Notes: a model not told the origin generated them from the letters alone. A DNA stretch of 64,000 nucleotides from Paracoccus sp. MA (GCF_020990385.1 NZ_CP087597.1:395001-459000), one strand, 5' to 3'. Positions 49,477 to 58,997 are shown, counted from the first letter of the stretch. Translations and numbers: made by a program.

Positions 49477-49505
49477 AATGTATCCTGTTAGCGGTAACAT
49501 TGCAA
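49477..49505 (-). promoter_or_regulatory. edd promoter with 14-bp palindromic operator in the spacer
   Basis: On the minus strand TTGCAA (49505-49500), a 17-nt spacer and TACATT (49482-49477) form a good promoter. The spacer begins with the palindrome TGTTACCGCTAACA (49499-49486), the same 14-mer that overlaps the zwf promoter. A bound regulator would block RNA polymerase. It lies 32 bp before the edd start codon. Confidence 0.75.
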
Positions 49506-49569
49506 CCGGCCTCCTCTTGTCCGCGGACGCTTGCCGTGGCAATCCTGCCGCGTTTTGCACGAGGCCGCC

Positions 49570-50766
49570 ATGACCGCCGATCTGCCCATCATCCGATTGC
49601 GCCCGAAATCCAAGCCGCAGGCGATCCGCCACGGCTTTCCCTGGGTCTTTGCCGACGAGCTGGTGACCGACCGGCGCACCCGGGCGATCCCGCCCGGCAG
49701 CTTCGCCCTGCTAGAGGATGCCGAGCGCCGGCCGCTGGGGCTGGTGACGGTAAACCCCGAATCGAAGATCATCGCCCGCGTCATGGACCCCGACCCGCAG
49801 GTGCGGATCAGCCGCGACTGGATCGCCGCGCGGTTGCAGCGGGCGCTGGCGCTGCGCGAACGGCTGTTCGACGCGCCCTTCTACCGGCTGGTCCACGCCG
49901 AGGCCGACGGGCTGCCCGGCACCATCATCGACCGTTTCGGCGATGCCGCAGTGATCCAGCCCAATGCCGCCTGGGCCGAACGAATGGTCGAGGAGATCGC
50001 CGCGGCGCTGCGCCAGGTCGCGGGCGTCTCGACAGTGATCCTGAACGGGCAGGGCCGGGCGCGCGGGCTCGAGGGCCTGCCCGAGCGGATGGAGCTGCTG
50101 TCGGGCGAGGTCCCCGGCCCGGTCGAGGTGCCGATGAACGGCGCGATCTACCTCGCCGACCTGACGCAGGGGCAGAAGACCGGGCTGTTCTATGACCAGC
50201 GCCCCAACCATGCCTTTGCGCAGCGGCTGGCGCGCGGCCAGCGCGTGCTGGACGTGTTCTCGCATGTCGGCGGCTTCGGCCTGGCGGCGCTGGCGGCGGG
50301 GGCGGCCCATGCCACCTGCGTGGACGGCTCGGCCGCGGCGCTGGACCTGGCGCGGGGCGGCGCGCGCGCCATGGGGGCCGAGGCGCGGCTGGCCACCCGC
50401 CAGGGCGACGCCTTCGAGCAGATGGAGGCGCTGGCCGCCGAGGGCGCACGTTTCGACCTGGTGATCTGCGATCCGCCGGCCTTCGCGCCCTCGAAACCGG
50501 CGCTGGAGGCGGGCCTGCGCGCCTATGAGCGGGTGGCGAAGCTGGCCGCGCCGCTGGTGGCGCCGGGCGGCTATCTGGGTCTGTGTTCCTGCAGCCATGC
50601 CGCCGACCTGGCCGCCTTTCGCAATGCCAGCGCCCGCGGCATCGGCCGCGGCGGGCGGCGGATGCAGCTGCTGCATACCGGCCAGGCCGGGCCGGACCAT
50701 CCGACGCTGCCCCAGCTGGCTGAGACCGGCTATCTCAAGGCGCTGTTCTTCCGGCTGGACGGATGA
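49570..50766 (+). CDS. rlmI: RlmI-like 23S rRNA (cytosine) methyltransferase
   Basis: This 398-residue SAM-dependent class I RNA methyltransferase (COG1092) has an N-terminal PUA domain (RLRPKSKPQAIRHGFPWVFADEL), then a central domain. The Rossmann core shows VLDVFSHVGGFGLAALAAG (SAM loop) and FDLVICDPPAFAPSK (catalytic DPP motif), with a late GLCSCSHA Cys region. It probably makes m5C1962 in 23S rRNA or a related mark. GAGG precedes the ATG; 13 in-frame upstream codons were rejected. It is divergent from edd and overlaps the PIN gene by ATGA. Confidence 0.9.
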   Translation: MTADLPIIRLRPKSKPQAIRHGFPWVFADELVTDRRTRAIPPGSFALLEDAERRPLGLVTVNPESKIIARVMDPDPQVRISRDWIAARLQRALALRERLFDAPFYRLVHAEADGLPGTIIDRFGDAAVIQPNAAWAERMVEEIAAALRQVAGVSTVILNGQGRARGLEGLPERMELLSGEVPGPVEVPMNGAIYLADLTQGQKTGLFYDQRPNHAFAQRLARGQRVLDVFSHVGGFGLAALAAGAAHATCVDGSAAALDLARGGARAMGAEARLATRQGDAFEQMEALAAEGARFDLVICDPPAFAPSKPALEAGLRAYERVAKLAAPLVAPGGYLGLCSCSHAADLAAFRNASARGIGRGGRRMQLLHTGQAGPDHPTLPQLAETGYLKALFFRLDG

Positions 50767-51356
50767 GGGCGGTTCTGGACGCCTGCGTGCTGTTCCCGAC
50801 CGTGTTGCGGGAAATCCTGATCGACACGGCGGCGGCGGGGCTGTTCCAGCCGGTCTGGTCGCGCCGCATCCTGGACGAGTGGCGCCATGCCGCCACCCGC
50901 CAGGGCGCCGAGGCCGGGGTCGAGATCGCGCTGCTGGAATCGCGCTTTCCGCAGGCGCTGGTCGAGCCGGGGCAGGCGGCAGGCGGCCTCGACCTGCCCG
51001 ATCCGGCCGACCGGCATGTGGTCGAATGCGCGCTGGCGGCCGGGGCCGACAGCGTCATCACCGCGAATCTGCGCGACTTTCCATCCCGTGCGCTGGCCTC
51101 GGTCGGATTGCGGGCGATTCATCCCGATGAATTCCTGCGCGACCTTTACCTGAGGGCGCCCGACGCCGTGCTGGCGGCCATCGAGGCCACCGAGGCCCGG
51201 GCTCGCGCCGCCGGAGGCGAGCTCGGCCGCAAGGAATTGATGCGGCGCGCCCGGCTGCCGCGCCTTGCCAAGGCCATTGCCCGGCTGGAAAGCCCGGAAA
51301 CCGCGACATTTCCGTCGCATTCGGCGGATACCTTCCCCCGACGGGGCCAGGACTGA
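50763..51356 (+). CDS. PIN domain protein
   Basis: This 197-residue PIN-like ribonuclease has acidic residues at the expected places: MRAVLDACVLFPTVLREIL at the start, a later DLPDPADRHVVECALAAGAD, then SVITANLRDFPSRAL. A helical C-terminal extension of about 60 residues is Arg/Ala-rich. PIN proteins are often VapC-type toxins, but no antitoxin gene lies next to it. Coupling to rlmI by ATGA instead suggests an RNA-processing or housekeeping role. Confidence 0.85.
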   Translation: MRAVLDACVLFPTVLREILIDTAAAGLFQPVWSRRILDEWRHAATRQGAEAGVEIALLESRFPQALVEPGQAAGGLDLPDPADRHVVECALAAGADSVITANLRDFPSRALASVGLRAIHPDEFLRDLYLRAPDAVLAAIEATEARARAAGGELGRKELMRRARLPRLAKAIARLESPETATFPSHSADTFPRRGQD

Positions 51357-51378
51357 AATGAGGATCGGATTGCAGGAC

Positions 51379-51407
51379 TTGATGTTACCGCTAACATCGG
51401 CTAATCG
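51379..51407 (+). promoter_or_regulatory. zwf promoter with 14-bp palindromic operator
   Basis: TTGATG (51379-51384), a 17-nt spacer and TAATCG (51402-51407) make a candidate promoter. The palindrome TGTTACCGCTAACA (51383-51396) begins within the -35 and fills most of the spacer. It lies 36 bp before the zwf ATG and is identical to the edd operator. Confidence 0.72.
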
Positions 51408-51432
51408 GCAGATCAGCGATGAGGAGGCAGCG

Positions 51433-52884
51433 ATGGTTTCACGCATCATTCCGGTTGAGGATTTCGACCTGGTGATCTTTGGCGCCACCGGCGACCTGGC
51501 CCGGCGCAAGATCGTGCCCGGCCTCTATCGGCGGTTCATGGCGGGGCAGGTGCCGGCCAGCGCCCGCATCATCGGCGCGGCCCGCACCCGCCAGGACGAC
51601 GAAGCGTTCCGCACCGAGATGCGTGCCGCGATCGAGGAGTTCATCGGCCCAGACCAGGATCAGGCGCAGCTTGCGGCCTTCCTGGACATGCTGGGCTATG
51701 TCGCCATCGACGCGCGCGGCACCGACGGCTGGGCCGAGCTCAAGGCGCGGGTGCGGCCGGGGGTGGTGCATGCCTTCTACTTCTCGGTGGCGCCGGCGCT
51801 GTTCGGCGATATCGCCGAGCGTCTGGCCGGCAACGGCATCGCCGATGCCGAGAGCCGCATCGTGGTCGAAAAGCCCTTCGGCCGGGACCTCGCCACCGCG
51901 CGCGCTCTGAACGCGACGCTGGCCCGGCATTTCGACGAAAGCCAGATCTACCGGATCGACCATTACCTGGGCAAGGAAACCGTCCAGAACCTGATGGCGG
52001 TGCGCTTCGCCAACATCCTGTTCGAGCCGCTGTGGAACGCGCAATATGTGGACCATGTCCAGATCACCGTGGCCGAGACGGTGGGCGTCGGCGGGCGCGG
52101 CGAATATTACGACCATTCCGGCGCCATGCGGGACATGGTGCAGAACCACCTGATGCAGCTGCTGTGCCTGACCGCCATGGAGCCGCCCTATCATTTCGAT
52201 CCCGGCGCGGTGCGCGACGAGAAGCTCAAGGTGATCCGCGCCCTGGAACCGCTTGCCCCCGAGGATATCGTGCGCGGCCAGTATCTAGCCGGCCCCGAGG
52301 GCCCGGGCTATCTGGAGGATGCCGAGAATCCGCTCTCGCGCACCGAAAGCTTCGTGGCGCTGAAGGTGCGGATCGCCAACTGGCGCTGGACCGGCACGCC
52401 CTTCTACCTGCGCACCGGCAAGCGGCTGCGCGCGCGCACCAGCGAGATCGTCGTGACCTTCAAAGAGCCGCCGCATTCGATCTTCGACGATGGCGGCACG
52501 CACAAGGCCAACCAGCTGGTCATCAAGCTGCAGCCGAACGAGGGCATGCACCTGACCGTGATGATCAAGGAGCCGGGGCCGGGCGGCATGCGCCTGGTGC
52601 AGGTGCCGCTGGACATGAGCTTCGCGGTTGCGCTGGGGGCCGATGGCACGGACATGCCGGACGCCTATGAGCGGCTGATCATGGACGTGATCCGCGGCAA
52701 CCAGACCCTGTTCATGCGCGGCGACGAGGTCGAGGCCGCCTGGGCCTGGACCGACCCGATCATCGCCGCCTGGGAGGCCGGATCGAAACGGCCCGAGCCC
52801 TACGATCCCGGTTCCAGCGGCCCCGAGGAGGCGCTGCGCCTGCTGCATCGCGACAACCGCCGCTGGAGGGAGATCAGGCCATGA
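51433..52884 (+). CDS. zwf: glucose-6-phosphate dehydrogenase
   Basis: This 483-residue enzyme oxidises glucose-6-phosphate to 6-phosphogluconolactone with NADP. The cofactor motif is FGATGDLARRKIVPGL near residue 15, the active-site motif is YRIDHYLGKETVQNLM near residue 180, and KPFGRDLATA is also present. GAGGAGG precedes this ATG; upstream in-frame codons would run through the operator and are rejected. First gene of zwf-pgl-pgi. Confidence 0.97.
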   Translation: MVSRIIPVEDFDLVIFGATGDLARRKIVPGLYRRFMAGQVPASARIIGAARTRQDDEAFRTEMRAAIEEFIGPDQDQAQLAAFLDMLGYVAIDARGTDGWAELKARVRPGVVHAFYFSVAPALFGDIAERLAGNGIADAESRIVVEKPFGRDLATARALNATLARHFDESQIYRIDHYLGKETVQNLMAVRFANILFEPLWNAQYVDHVQITVAETVGVGGRGEYYDHSGAMRDMVQNHLMQLLCLTAMEPPYHFDPGAVRDEKLKVIRALEPLAPEDIVRGQYLAGPEGPGYLEDAENPLSRTESFVALKVRIANWRWTGTPFYLRTGKRLRARTSEIVVTFKEPPHSIFDDGGTHKANQLVIKLQPNEGMHLTVMIKEPGPGGMRLVQVPLDMSFAVALGADGTDMPDAYERLIMDVIRGNQTLFMRGDEVEAAWAWTDPIIAAWEAGSKRPEPYDPGSSGPEEALRLLHRDNRRWREIRP

Positions 52885-53555
52885 CCATGGAGTTCATCGA
52901 ATATGCCGACCGCGAGATGCTGTTCCTGGCGCTGGCCGACCGGCTGGCGGGCCAGCTGTCGCAGCATCTGCGGGTGAACGACGGCGCCAGCCTCTGCGTG
53001 CCGGGCGGCACCACCCCGGCGCCGCTTTACGACTATCTTTCAGGCAGCGAGATCGACTGGCCGCGCGTCACCGTGCTGCTCAACGACGAACGCTGGGTGG
53101 ATGGCGAGCATGTCCGTTCGAATGGCCGGCTGCTGCGCCGTCACCTGCTGAAGGACAAGGCTGCGGCGGCCAATTACCTTGACCTCTATACCGGCGACGA
53201 GCGCCCCGAGGATGCGGTGCCGGCCCTGTCCGAGGCCATCGCCCCGCATCTGCCGCTGACCGTGCTGCTTTTGGGCATGGGCACCGACATGCATACGGCA
53301 AGCCTGTTTCCCGCGGCTTCCGAGACCGTTCTGGCGCTGGCCTCCGACGCGCCGCCGGTGATGGCCGTCAACAGCATCAAGGACGAGCCGCGGATCACCC
53401 TGACCGCCTCGGCGCTGAAGGGCGCGATCAACACCCATCTGCTGATCGCCGGCGCCGACAAGCGCGAGGCTTTCGAGCGCGCGCAAGGCCTCGACCCGAC
53501 CGAGGCGCCGATCCGCGCCTTTCTTGGCGACATCACCGTGCATTGGGCAGAGTGA
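52881..53555 (+). CDS. pgl: 6-phosphogluconolactonase
   Basis: This 224-residue member of the glucosamine-6-phosphate isomerase/6-phosphogluconolactonase family hydrolyses the lactone made by Zwf. It contains [38 protein letters not shown] and [17 protein letters not shown]. It overlaps zwf by ATGA and is followed one base later by pgi. Confidence 0.93.
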   Translation: MTMEFIEYADREMLFLALADRLAGQLSQHLRVNDGASLCVPGGTTPAPLYDYLSGSEIDWPRVTVLLNDERWVDGEHVRSNGRLLRRHLLKDKAAAANYLDLYTGDERPEDAVPALSEAIAPHLPLTVLLLGMGTDMHTASLFPAASETVLALASDAPPVMAVNSIKDEPRITLTASALKGAINTHLLIAGADKREAFERAQGLDPTEAPIRAFLGDITVHWAE

Positions 53556-53556
53556 G

Positions 53557-55161
53557 ATGACCGATACCTGGACCAGACTGACCGAATACCGCAACTCCCA
53601 GGGCGCGCTGCGGATCGAGGCGCTGTTCGCCGCCGATCCGGCCCGCGCCGCCGCCTTTTCGACCAGCGCCGAAGGGCTGGTGCTGGACTGGTCCAAGACC
53701 ACCATCGACGCGCGCGCCCGCGACCTGCTGCTGGACCTCGCCGCGCCGGTTCCGGAACGCCGCGAGGCCATGTTCACCGGCCAGCGCATCAACGAGACCG
53801 AGGATCGCGCCGTGCTGCACACCGCGCTGCGCAATCTCGACGCCAGCGTAACGGTGGACGGCCGCGACGTCATGCCTGAGGTGCGCGCCACCCATGCCCG
53901 CATGCGCGCCTTTGCCGATGCCGTCCGCGACGGCAGCTTCGCGGGGCAGGGCGGCAAGATCACCGATGTGGTCAATATCGGCATCGGCGGCTCGGACCTC
54001 GGCCCGGCCATGGCGACGCGGGCGCTTTCGCCCTGGCATGACGGCCCGCGGGTGCATTTCGTCTCGAACGTGGACGGGGCGGACATCGCCGATACCATTG
54101 TCCGGCTCGACCCCGCGACGACGCTGGTGATCGTCGCCTCCAAGACCTTCACCACCATCGAGACCATGACCAACGCGAAAACCGCGCTGGACTGGATGGC
54201 GAAGACCGTGGCGCAGCCGGCGGCGCAATTCGCCGCGCTGTCCTCGGCCACCGCCCGGACCGCCGAATGGGGCATCGACGAGGCCCGCGTCTTCGGTTTC
54301 GAGGATTGGGTCGGCGGCCGCTATTCCATGTGGGGACCGATCGGCCTGTCGCTGATGATCGCCATCGGGCCCGAGCAGTTCGACCGCTTCCTGGCCGGCG
54401 GCGCGGCCATGGACCGGCATTTCCGCCGGGCGCCGCTGGCGGAAAACCTGCCGGTGATCCTGGCGCTGGTCGGCATCTGGCACCACCAGATCTGCGGCTA
54501 CGGCACCCGCGCCGTGCTGCCCTATGACAACCGCCTCGGCCGCCTACCGGCCTATCTGCAGCAGCTGGAAATGGAATCGAACGGCAAGCGCGTGGCCATG
54601 GACGGCAGCGACCTGACCGTCCCCTCGGGCCCGGTGGTCTGGGGCGAGCCGGGCACCAATGGCCAGCACGCCTTCTATCAGCTGATCCACCAAGGCACCG
54701 CCATCGTGCCCTGCGAATTCATCGTCGCCGCCCGCGGACACGAGCCCGAGCTTGCGCATCATCACCTGCTGCTGATCGCCAACTGCCTCGCGCAATCCGA
54801 GGCGCTGATGCGCGGCCGCTCGCTGGACGAGGCCCGCGCGCTCATGCAGGCCAGGGGCCTGACCGGCGCCGAGCTGGAACGCCAGGCCTGCCACCGCGTC
54901 TTCCCCGGCAACCGCCCCTCGACCACTTTGCTGATCCCGGAACTCGACCCCTACACGCTGGGCCAGATCGTCGCGCTCTACGAGCATCGGGTCTTCGCCG
55001 AGGGCGTCATCCTGGGCATCAACAGCTTCGACCAATGGGGGGTCGAACTCGGCAAGGAACTGGCCCTGAAGGTGGCGCCGCTGCTGGACGGCCAGCCCGC
55101 CCCCGGCCACGACCCCTCGACCGAGCATCTTGCGGCGCTGATCCGCGAGGCGCGGGGCTAA
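53557..55161 (+). CDS. pgi: glucose-6-phosphate isomerase
   Basis: This 534-residue isomerase interconverts glucose-6-phosphate and fructose-6-phosphate. [55 protein letters not shown] and [17 protein letters not shown] are family signatures. In an organism using the Entner-Doudoroff route it can feed hexose phosphates back into zwf. Last gene of the operon, closed by a strong hairpin. Confidence 0.97.
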   Translation: MTDTWTRLTEYRNSQGALRIEALFAADPARAAAFSTSAEGLVLDWSKTTIDARARDLLLDLAAPVPERREAMFTGQRINETEDRAVLHTALRNLDASVTVDGRDVMPEVRATHARMRAFADAVRDGSFAGQGGKITDVVNIGIGGSDLGPAMATRALSPWHDGPRVHFVSNVDGADIADTIVRLDPATTLVIVASKTFTTIETMTNAKTALDWMAKTVAQPAAQFAALSSATARTAEWGIDEARVFGFEDWVGGRYSMWGPIGLSLMIAIGPEQFDRFLAGGAAMDRHFRRAPLAENLPVILALVGIWHHQICGYGTRAVLPYDNRLGRLPAYLQQLEMESNGKRVAMDGSDLTVPSGPVVWGEPGTNGQHAFYQLIHQGTAIVPCEFIVAARGHEPELAHHHLLLIANCLAQSEALMRGRSLDEARALMQARGLTGAELERQACHRVFPGNRPSTTLLIPELDPYTLGQIVALYEHRVFAEGVILGINSFDQWGVELGKELALKVAPLLDGQPAPGHDPSTEHLAALIREARG

Positions 55162-55163
55162 GA

Positions 55164-55185
55164 CTTCTTCGCTCTCCAAATACCC
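55164..55185 (-). repeat. single 22-nt unit of the GTATTTG family
   Basis: On the minus strand the unit begins GGGTATTTG and ends GCGAAGAAG. It starts two bases after the pgi stop and abuts the terminator hairpin. Confidence 0.75.
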
Positions 55186-55212
55186 AAGGGCGGCGCCAAC
55201 CGCGCCGCCCTT
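55186..55212. terminator. bidirectional terminator between pgi and the AlkB-like gene
   Basis: AAGGGCGGCGC (55186-55196) pairs perfectly with GCGCCGCCCTT (55202-55212) around the loop CAACC. The symmetric A and T ends fit termination on both strands for the two convergent genes. Confidence 0.82.
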
Positions 55213-55218
55213 GCCCGT

Positions 55219-56268
55219 TCAGCCCCGCATCCGCATGACCCGCCGGTCCATGACCCGCCGCCAGATCCGCGGCCACATGGCAAGGGCCGCCATCACCGGC
55301 AGCGACCAGGGCAGCATCGGCCGCGGTTTCCCGGCCCGCTCCAGCCGCAGCGCCGGATAGGCGCGGCCGGGATGGGCGTGGTGGTCGGAATGGCGCGGCG
55401 CATTCACCATCATCAGCGAGGACAGGAAATGCGGCGCGTCCCAGCTGTGGCGCGGTCCGACCGGCTCATAGCGCCCGTCCGCGCGCCGGGCGCGCTCCAG
55501 CCCGTAATGCTGGACGTAATCGGCCAGCATCATCTGCATCTGCGCATAAAGGCAAAGCCCCAGGTACCAGCCCAGCCCGGCAGGGCCCAAGACCAGCAGC
55601 ACCACCGTACAGCAGGCCAGCCCGCCGCCGATCCAGACCAGATAGGGGTTCGGCCGGTCGGGCCTGGCCGCCGACAGCGCCCGTTCGGCCGCCAGCCCGG
55701 CGCGGAACGATCCGGCCCAGGCGCGGGGGAAGAAATGCCAGAAGCTCTCGCCCAGCCGGGCCGAGTTCGGATCCAGCGGCGTCGCGACATGGCGGTGATG
55801 CACCAGCCGGTGCGCCGAGCTGTGATGACCGAAGAGCAGCGTCACATAGACCGCCGCGCCCAGCCGGAACAGCGCGCGCGAACCGCGATGGATCAGCTCG
55901 TGCGCGTTCGAGTTCGAGACCTGGCCGAAGAACAGCCCCAGCCCCAGGAACAGGGCGATGCGCGAGGCCATGCCCAGCTCCGGCTGCAACAGCGCGGCCA
56001 GCCCGCCCACCAGCAGCAGCAGGAAATGCAGCAGCGCCAGCAGCACCGACAGCAGGTCGGTCCCGGGCGGTGCCTCGTCGCGGCCGGGATCGGCGAAGCC
56101 GCGCGCGATCACCGTGTCGACGATCTGGCTGGCCCCGCCCATCCAGATCAGCGCCGCCCAGATCCACGGCCCCCCGAACAGGCAAGCCGCGGCCAGCAGC
56201 AGGCCGGGCAGCAGGGCGAAAAGCGCGAAGGCCGCGACCGAGGCCGGTCTGTCGAAGGGAGCGGGCAT
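55219..56268 (-). CDS. AlkB-type membrane fatty acid desaturase/alkane monooxygenase-like
   Basis: This 349-residue integral membrane protein is of the di-iron alkane hydroxylase/desaturase superfamily. His-rich motifs are in the right order: NAHELIHR near residue 120, GHHSSAHRLVHHRHVATPLD near 147, DYVQHYGLER near 245 and RHSDHHAHPGRAYPALR near 290. These follow the AlkB pattern (HELxH, HHxxVATP, NYxEHYGL-like, HSDHH). It may hydroxylate alkanes or a related hydrophobic substrate. No rubredoxin or reductase genes lie beside it. Confidence 0.86.
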   Translation of the reverse strand: MPAPFDRPASVAAFALFALLPGLLLAAACLFGGPWIWAALIWMGGASQIVDTVIARGFADPGRDEAPPGTDLLSVLLALLHFLLLLVGGLAALLQPELGMASRIALFLGLGLFFGQVSNSNAHELIHRGSRALFRLGAAVYVTLLFGHHSSAHRLVHHRHVATPLDPNSARLGESFWHFFPRAWAGSFRAGLAAERALSAARPDRPNPYLVWIGGGLACCTVVLLVLGPAGLGWYLGLCLYAQMQMMLADYVQHYGLERARRADGRYEPVGPRHSWDAPHFLSSLMMVNAPRHSDHHAHPGRAYPALRLERAGKPRPMLPWSLPVMAALAMWPRIWRRVMDRRVMRMRG

Positions 56269-56337
56269 GGCGGCACCAGTTTTTCGCGCCTATAGCCGGT
56301 TTTTGCCGGCCGGACCACCGGGACGTGCATTCGGGGA

Positions 56338-56365
56338 TTGACCCTTGCCGTCCCGCGGCTAGCCT
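56338..56365 (+). promoter_or_regulatory. candidate promoter of the sugar dehydrogenase-like gene
   Basis: TTGACC (56338-56343), a 16-nt spacer and TAGCCT (56360-56365) lie 27 nt before the ATG in the divergent gap shared with the AlkB-like gene. Confidence 0.42.
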
Positions 56366-56391
56366 TGTTGGCGCAAACAGGAAGGAAACCC

Positions 56392-57681
56392 ATGGATTTT
56401 CTGGCGAAGGCGACGGCATTCGTGGGCGGCGCGATGATGCTGGTGCGACGCATGGGCGCACCCAGGACGGCCGCCTTCGGCAGCAGCCCGGCGATCCCCG
56501 AGGCGAAGAAACAGGGCATCATGACCCTGAAGATGCCCACCGCGCGGGGCTGGGCGCCGGGACAGCTGCCCAAGGCCGCGCCCGGCCTGCGCGTCAACGC
56601 CTTCGCCCGCGAACTGCAGCATCCGCGCTGGATCGAGGTGCTGCCCAATGGCGACGTGCTGGTGGCCGAGGCGCTGCAAGAGGCGAGCCCGCCGAAATCG
56701 CTGCTCGACCGCGCCGCGCAGGCCACCATGCGCCGCGCCCGGGCGCTGGGAACCAGCGCCAACCGCATCACGCTGTGGCGCGACGGCGACGGCGACGGCG
56801 TGGCCGAAACGCGCGAGGTCTTCCTGGAGGGCCAGCGCCAGCCCTTCGGCATGGCCTTGGTCGGTGACACCTTCTTCGTCGGCAATACCGACGGCATCGT
56901 GGCCTTCGCCTACGAGCCGGGCGCGATCCGCCTCGACGGGCCGGGCCGGCGGCTGGTCGAGTTCAAGCCCGGCGGCCACTGGACGCGCAGCCTGATCGTC
57001 TCGCCCGACCGCAAGCGGCTTTATTGCGGCGTCGGCTCGCTGACCAATATCGCCGACGAAGGCATGGAGGCCGAGGAAGGCCGCGCCGCGATCTGGGAGC
57101 TGGATCTGGAAACTGGCAAGGCCCGGATCTTCGCCTCGGGTCTGCGCAACCCGGTCGGCATGGCCTGGGAGCCCATGACCGGCGCGCTCTGGACCGTGGT
57201 GAACGAGCGCGACGGGCTGGGGGACGAGACGCCGCCCGACTACCTGACCTCGGTGCAGGAAGGCGGTTTCTACGGCTGGCCCTATTGCTATTGGGGCCGG
57301 ACCGTGGACGACCGCGTGCCGCAGGATCCGGCCGAGGTCGCCCGGGCCCTCACCCCCGATTACGCCCTGGGCGGGCATACCGCCTCACTCGGCCTGTGCT
57401 GGATGCCCGAGGGCACGCTGCCGGGCTTTCCGGACGGCATGGTGATCGGCCAGCACGGGTCCTGGAACCGCTCGACGCTGTCAGGCTACAAGCTGATCTT
57501 CGTGCCCTTCCGGGACGGCCGCCCCTCGGGGCCGCCGCGCGACATCCTCTGGGGCTTCCTGTCCGAGGACGAGAAATATTCCTATGGCCGCCCGGTCGGC
57601 GTTGCCATCGGCCCGGACGGCAGGTCGCTTCTGATGGCCGATGACGTGGGCGACGTGATCTGGCGGGTCAGCGCCGCCTAG
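56392..57681 (+). CDS. PQQ-type sorbosone/glucose dehydrogenase-like beta-propeller protein
   Basis: This 429-residue six-bladed propeller resembles soluble PQQ-dependent sugar dehydrogenases and the sorbosone dehydrogenase family. It has HPRWIEVLPNGDVLVAEALQE, NRITLWRDGDGDGVAETREVFLEG, ASGLRNPVGMAWEP, VQEGGFYGWPYCYWG and IGQHGSWNRS. The N-terminus has a weakly hydrophobic stretch but no clear Sec signal. Dependence on PQQ is by homology only. AGGAAGG precedes the ATG. The end overlaps the convergent dgt gene by four bases. Confidence 0.83.
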   Translation: MDFLAKATAFVGGAMMLVRRMGAPRTAAFGSSPAIPEAKKQGIMTLKMPTARGWAPGQLPKAAPGLRVNAFARELQHPRWIEVLPNGDVLVAEALQEASPPKSLLDRAAQATMRRARALGTSANRITLWRDGDGDGVAETREVFLEGQRQPFGMALVGDTFFVGNTDGIVAFAYEPGAIRLDGPGRRLVEFKPGGHWTRSLIVSPDRKRLYCGVGSLTNIADEGMEAEEGRAAIWELDLETGKARIFASGLRNPVGMAWEPMTGALWTVVNERDGLGDETPPDYLTSVQEGGFYGWPYCYWGRTVDDRVPQDPAEVARALTPDYALGGHTASLGLCWMPEGTLPGFPDGMVIGQHGSWNRSTLSGYKLIFVPFRDGRPSGPPRDILWGFLSEDEKYSYGRPVGVAIGPDGRSLLMADDVGDVIWRVSAA

Positions 57682-58997
57682 AGCCGGTCGAAGACCGAGC
57701 CCATGCGCGGGGCGAACAGCCGCTCATAGGTCCGCAGCAAGGCGGTGTCGGTCATGGCGGCGACGCAATCGCAGATGATGCGCAGGCCGTTGCCGCTTTC
57801 GCCCTCGGCCTCGGCGAAGCGCGCGCGCCATTCGCCGGGCAGCAGCCGTTCGGGGTCCGAGCGCAGCGCCTCGAAGACCTCGACCACCATCGCCTGGCCC
57901 TTGAATTCCAGCTGCTGCACTCCGGCGCTGCGGATCACCCGGTCGAAGATGAAACCCTTCAGCGCACCCAGGAGGCGGCGCGGCGTCTCGGCCAGCTCGA
58001 CGCGATGGCGCAGCAGCGGCTCGCGGAAACCGGGCTCCTCGCGGAAGCGGACGGCGCCGATGAAATGATGCACCAGCGCGCCGATGCAGCTCTTGCGGGC
58101 CGCAGGCGGGCCGAACAGCTGCGCCATCAATCCGCCATGGTCGAAGGCGTCGGCGAGTTCCGGCGTCACCGCGGCGCGGAATTCCTCGGCCGAGACCAGC
58201 CCCAGCGCGACGGCGTCCTCGAGGTCGTGGACGCCATAGGCGATGTCGTCGGCCACATCCATGATGCTGCAATCCAGCGACTTGTGCAGCGTCGTGGCAT
58301 GGCCGCCGGCCCGCGGCCGGACCGCGACAAAGCGCAGCCGGTCCTCGGGGACAAGCGGGGCAAGGATCCAGTCCACCACGCCCGTCTCGCCGTCGAGATG
58401 GCATTTCGGCGGCGTCGAGGCCGCCGCGTCGATGCTGCGCAGCACCGAGAGCGTGTCGTGCAGGCGCGGGCGCAGCGCCGGGTTCTGCAGCCGCGACCAG
58501 CTTGCGGGATATTTCAGCACCCCCAGCAGGCTGCGGCGCGTCAGGTTCACGCCGGGCTCGGGCGCCGCATCGGCCGGTTGCGCCAGCAGGCGCAGGGTCT
58601 GGCCATTGCCCTCGAAACCGCCGGCATCCCGCATGCACCAGTTCAGCGCCACCTCGCCGCCATGGCCGAAGGGCGGATGGCCCAGGTCATGCGCGCAGGC
58701 GATGGCCTGGATCATGCTGCGGCCGGGCAGGGCGGCCGTGGCGGGATGGTGGGGGAATGTCCCCTGCAATTGCTGGACCAGCCCGCCGGCGATCTGCGCC
58801 ACCTCCAGCGAATGGGTCAGGCGGGTGCGGTAGAAATCGCTGTCGCCCAGGTTCAGGATCTGCGTCTTGCCCTGCAGCCGGCGAAACCCGGCGGAATGGA
58901 TGACGCGGGCATAATCCACGTCGCCCTCGTCGCGGAAATCGTCGGCGGGGCGGCGGCGGGCCTCGCGCCGGGCCAGCCAGGCGGGGTCTAGAACCAC
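57678..58997 (-). CDS. dgt: deoxyguanosinetriphosphate triphosphohydrolase-like protein
   Basis: This 439-residue HD-domain dNTPase cleaves dNTPs to nucleoside and triphosphate. The metal motif is spread over TRLTHSLEVAQIAGG (His), ACAHDLGHPPFGHGGE (HD and His) and DCSIMDVADDIAYGVHDLEDAV (Asp). It is longer than the type found in many bacteria (extra segment near residues 190-235). It lies in a minus-strand operon, overlapping the upstream gene by ten bases. Confidence 0.9.
   Translation of the reverse strand: MVLDPAWLARREARRRPADDFRDEGDVDYARVIHSAGFRRLQGKTQILNLGDSDFYRTRLTHSLEVAQIAGGLVQQLQGTFPHHPATAALPGRSMIQAIACAHDLGHPPFGHGGEVALNWCMRDAGGFEGNGQTLRLLAQPADAAPEPGVNLTRRSLLGVLKYPASWSRLQNPALRPRLHDTLSVLRSIDAAASTPPKCHLDGETGVVDWILAPLVPEDRLRFVAVRPRAGGHATTLHKSLDCSIMDVADDIAYGVHDLEDAVALGLVSAEEFRAAVTPELADAFDHGGLMAQLFGPPAARKSCIGALVHHFIGAVRFREEPGFREPLLRHRVELAETPRRLLGALKGFIFDRVIRSAGVQQLEFKGQAMVVEVFEALRSDPERLLPGEWRARFAEAEGESGNGLRIICDCVAAMTDTALLRTYERLFAPRMGSVFDRL

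Noticed and set aside
50763..51356. VapC toxin of a toxin-antitoxin pair
   Set aside because: No antitoxin frame precedes or follows; the gene is coupled to an rRNA methyltransferase gene.
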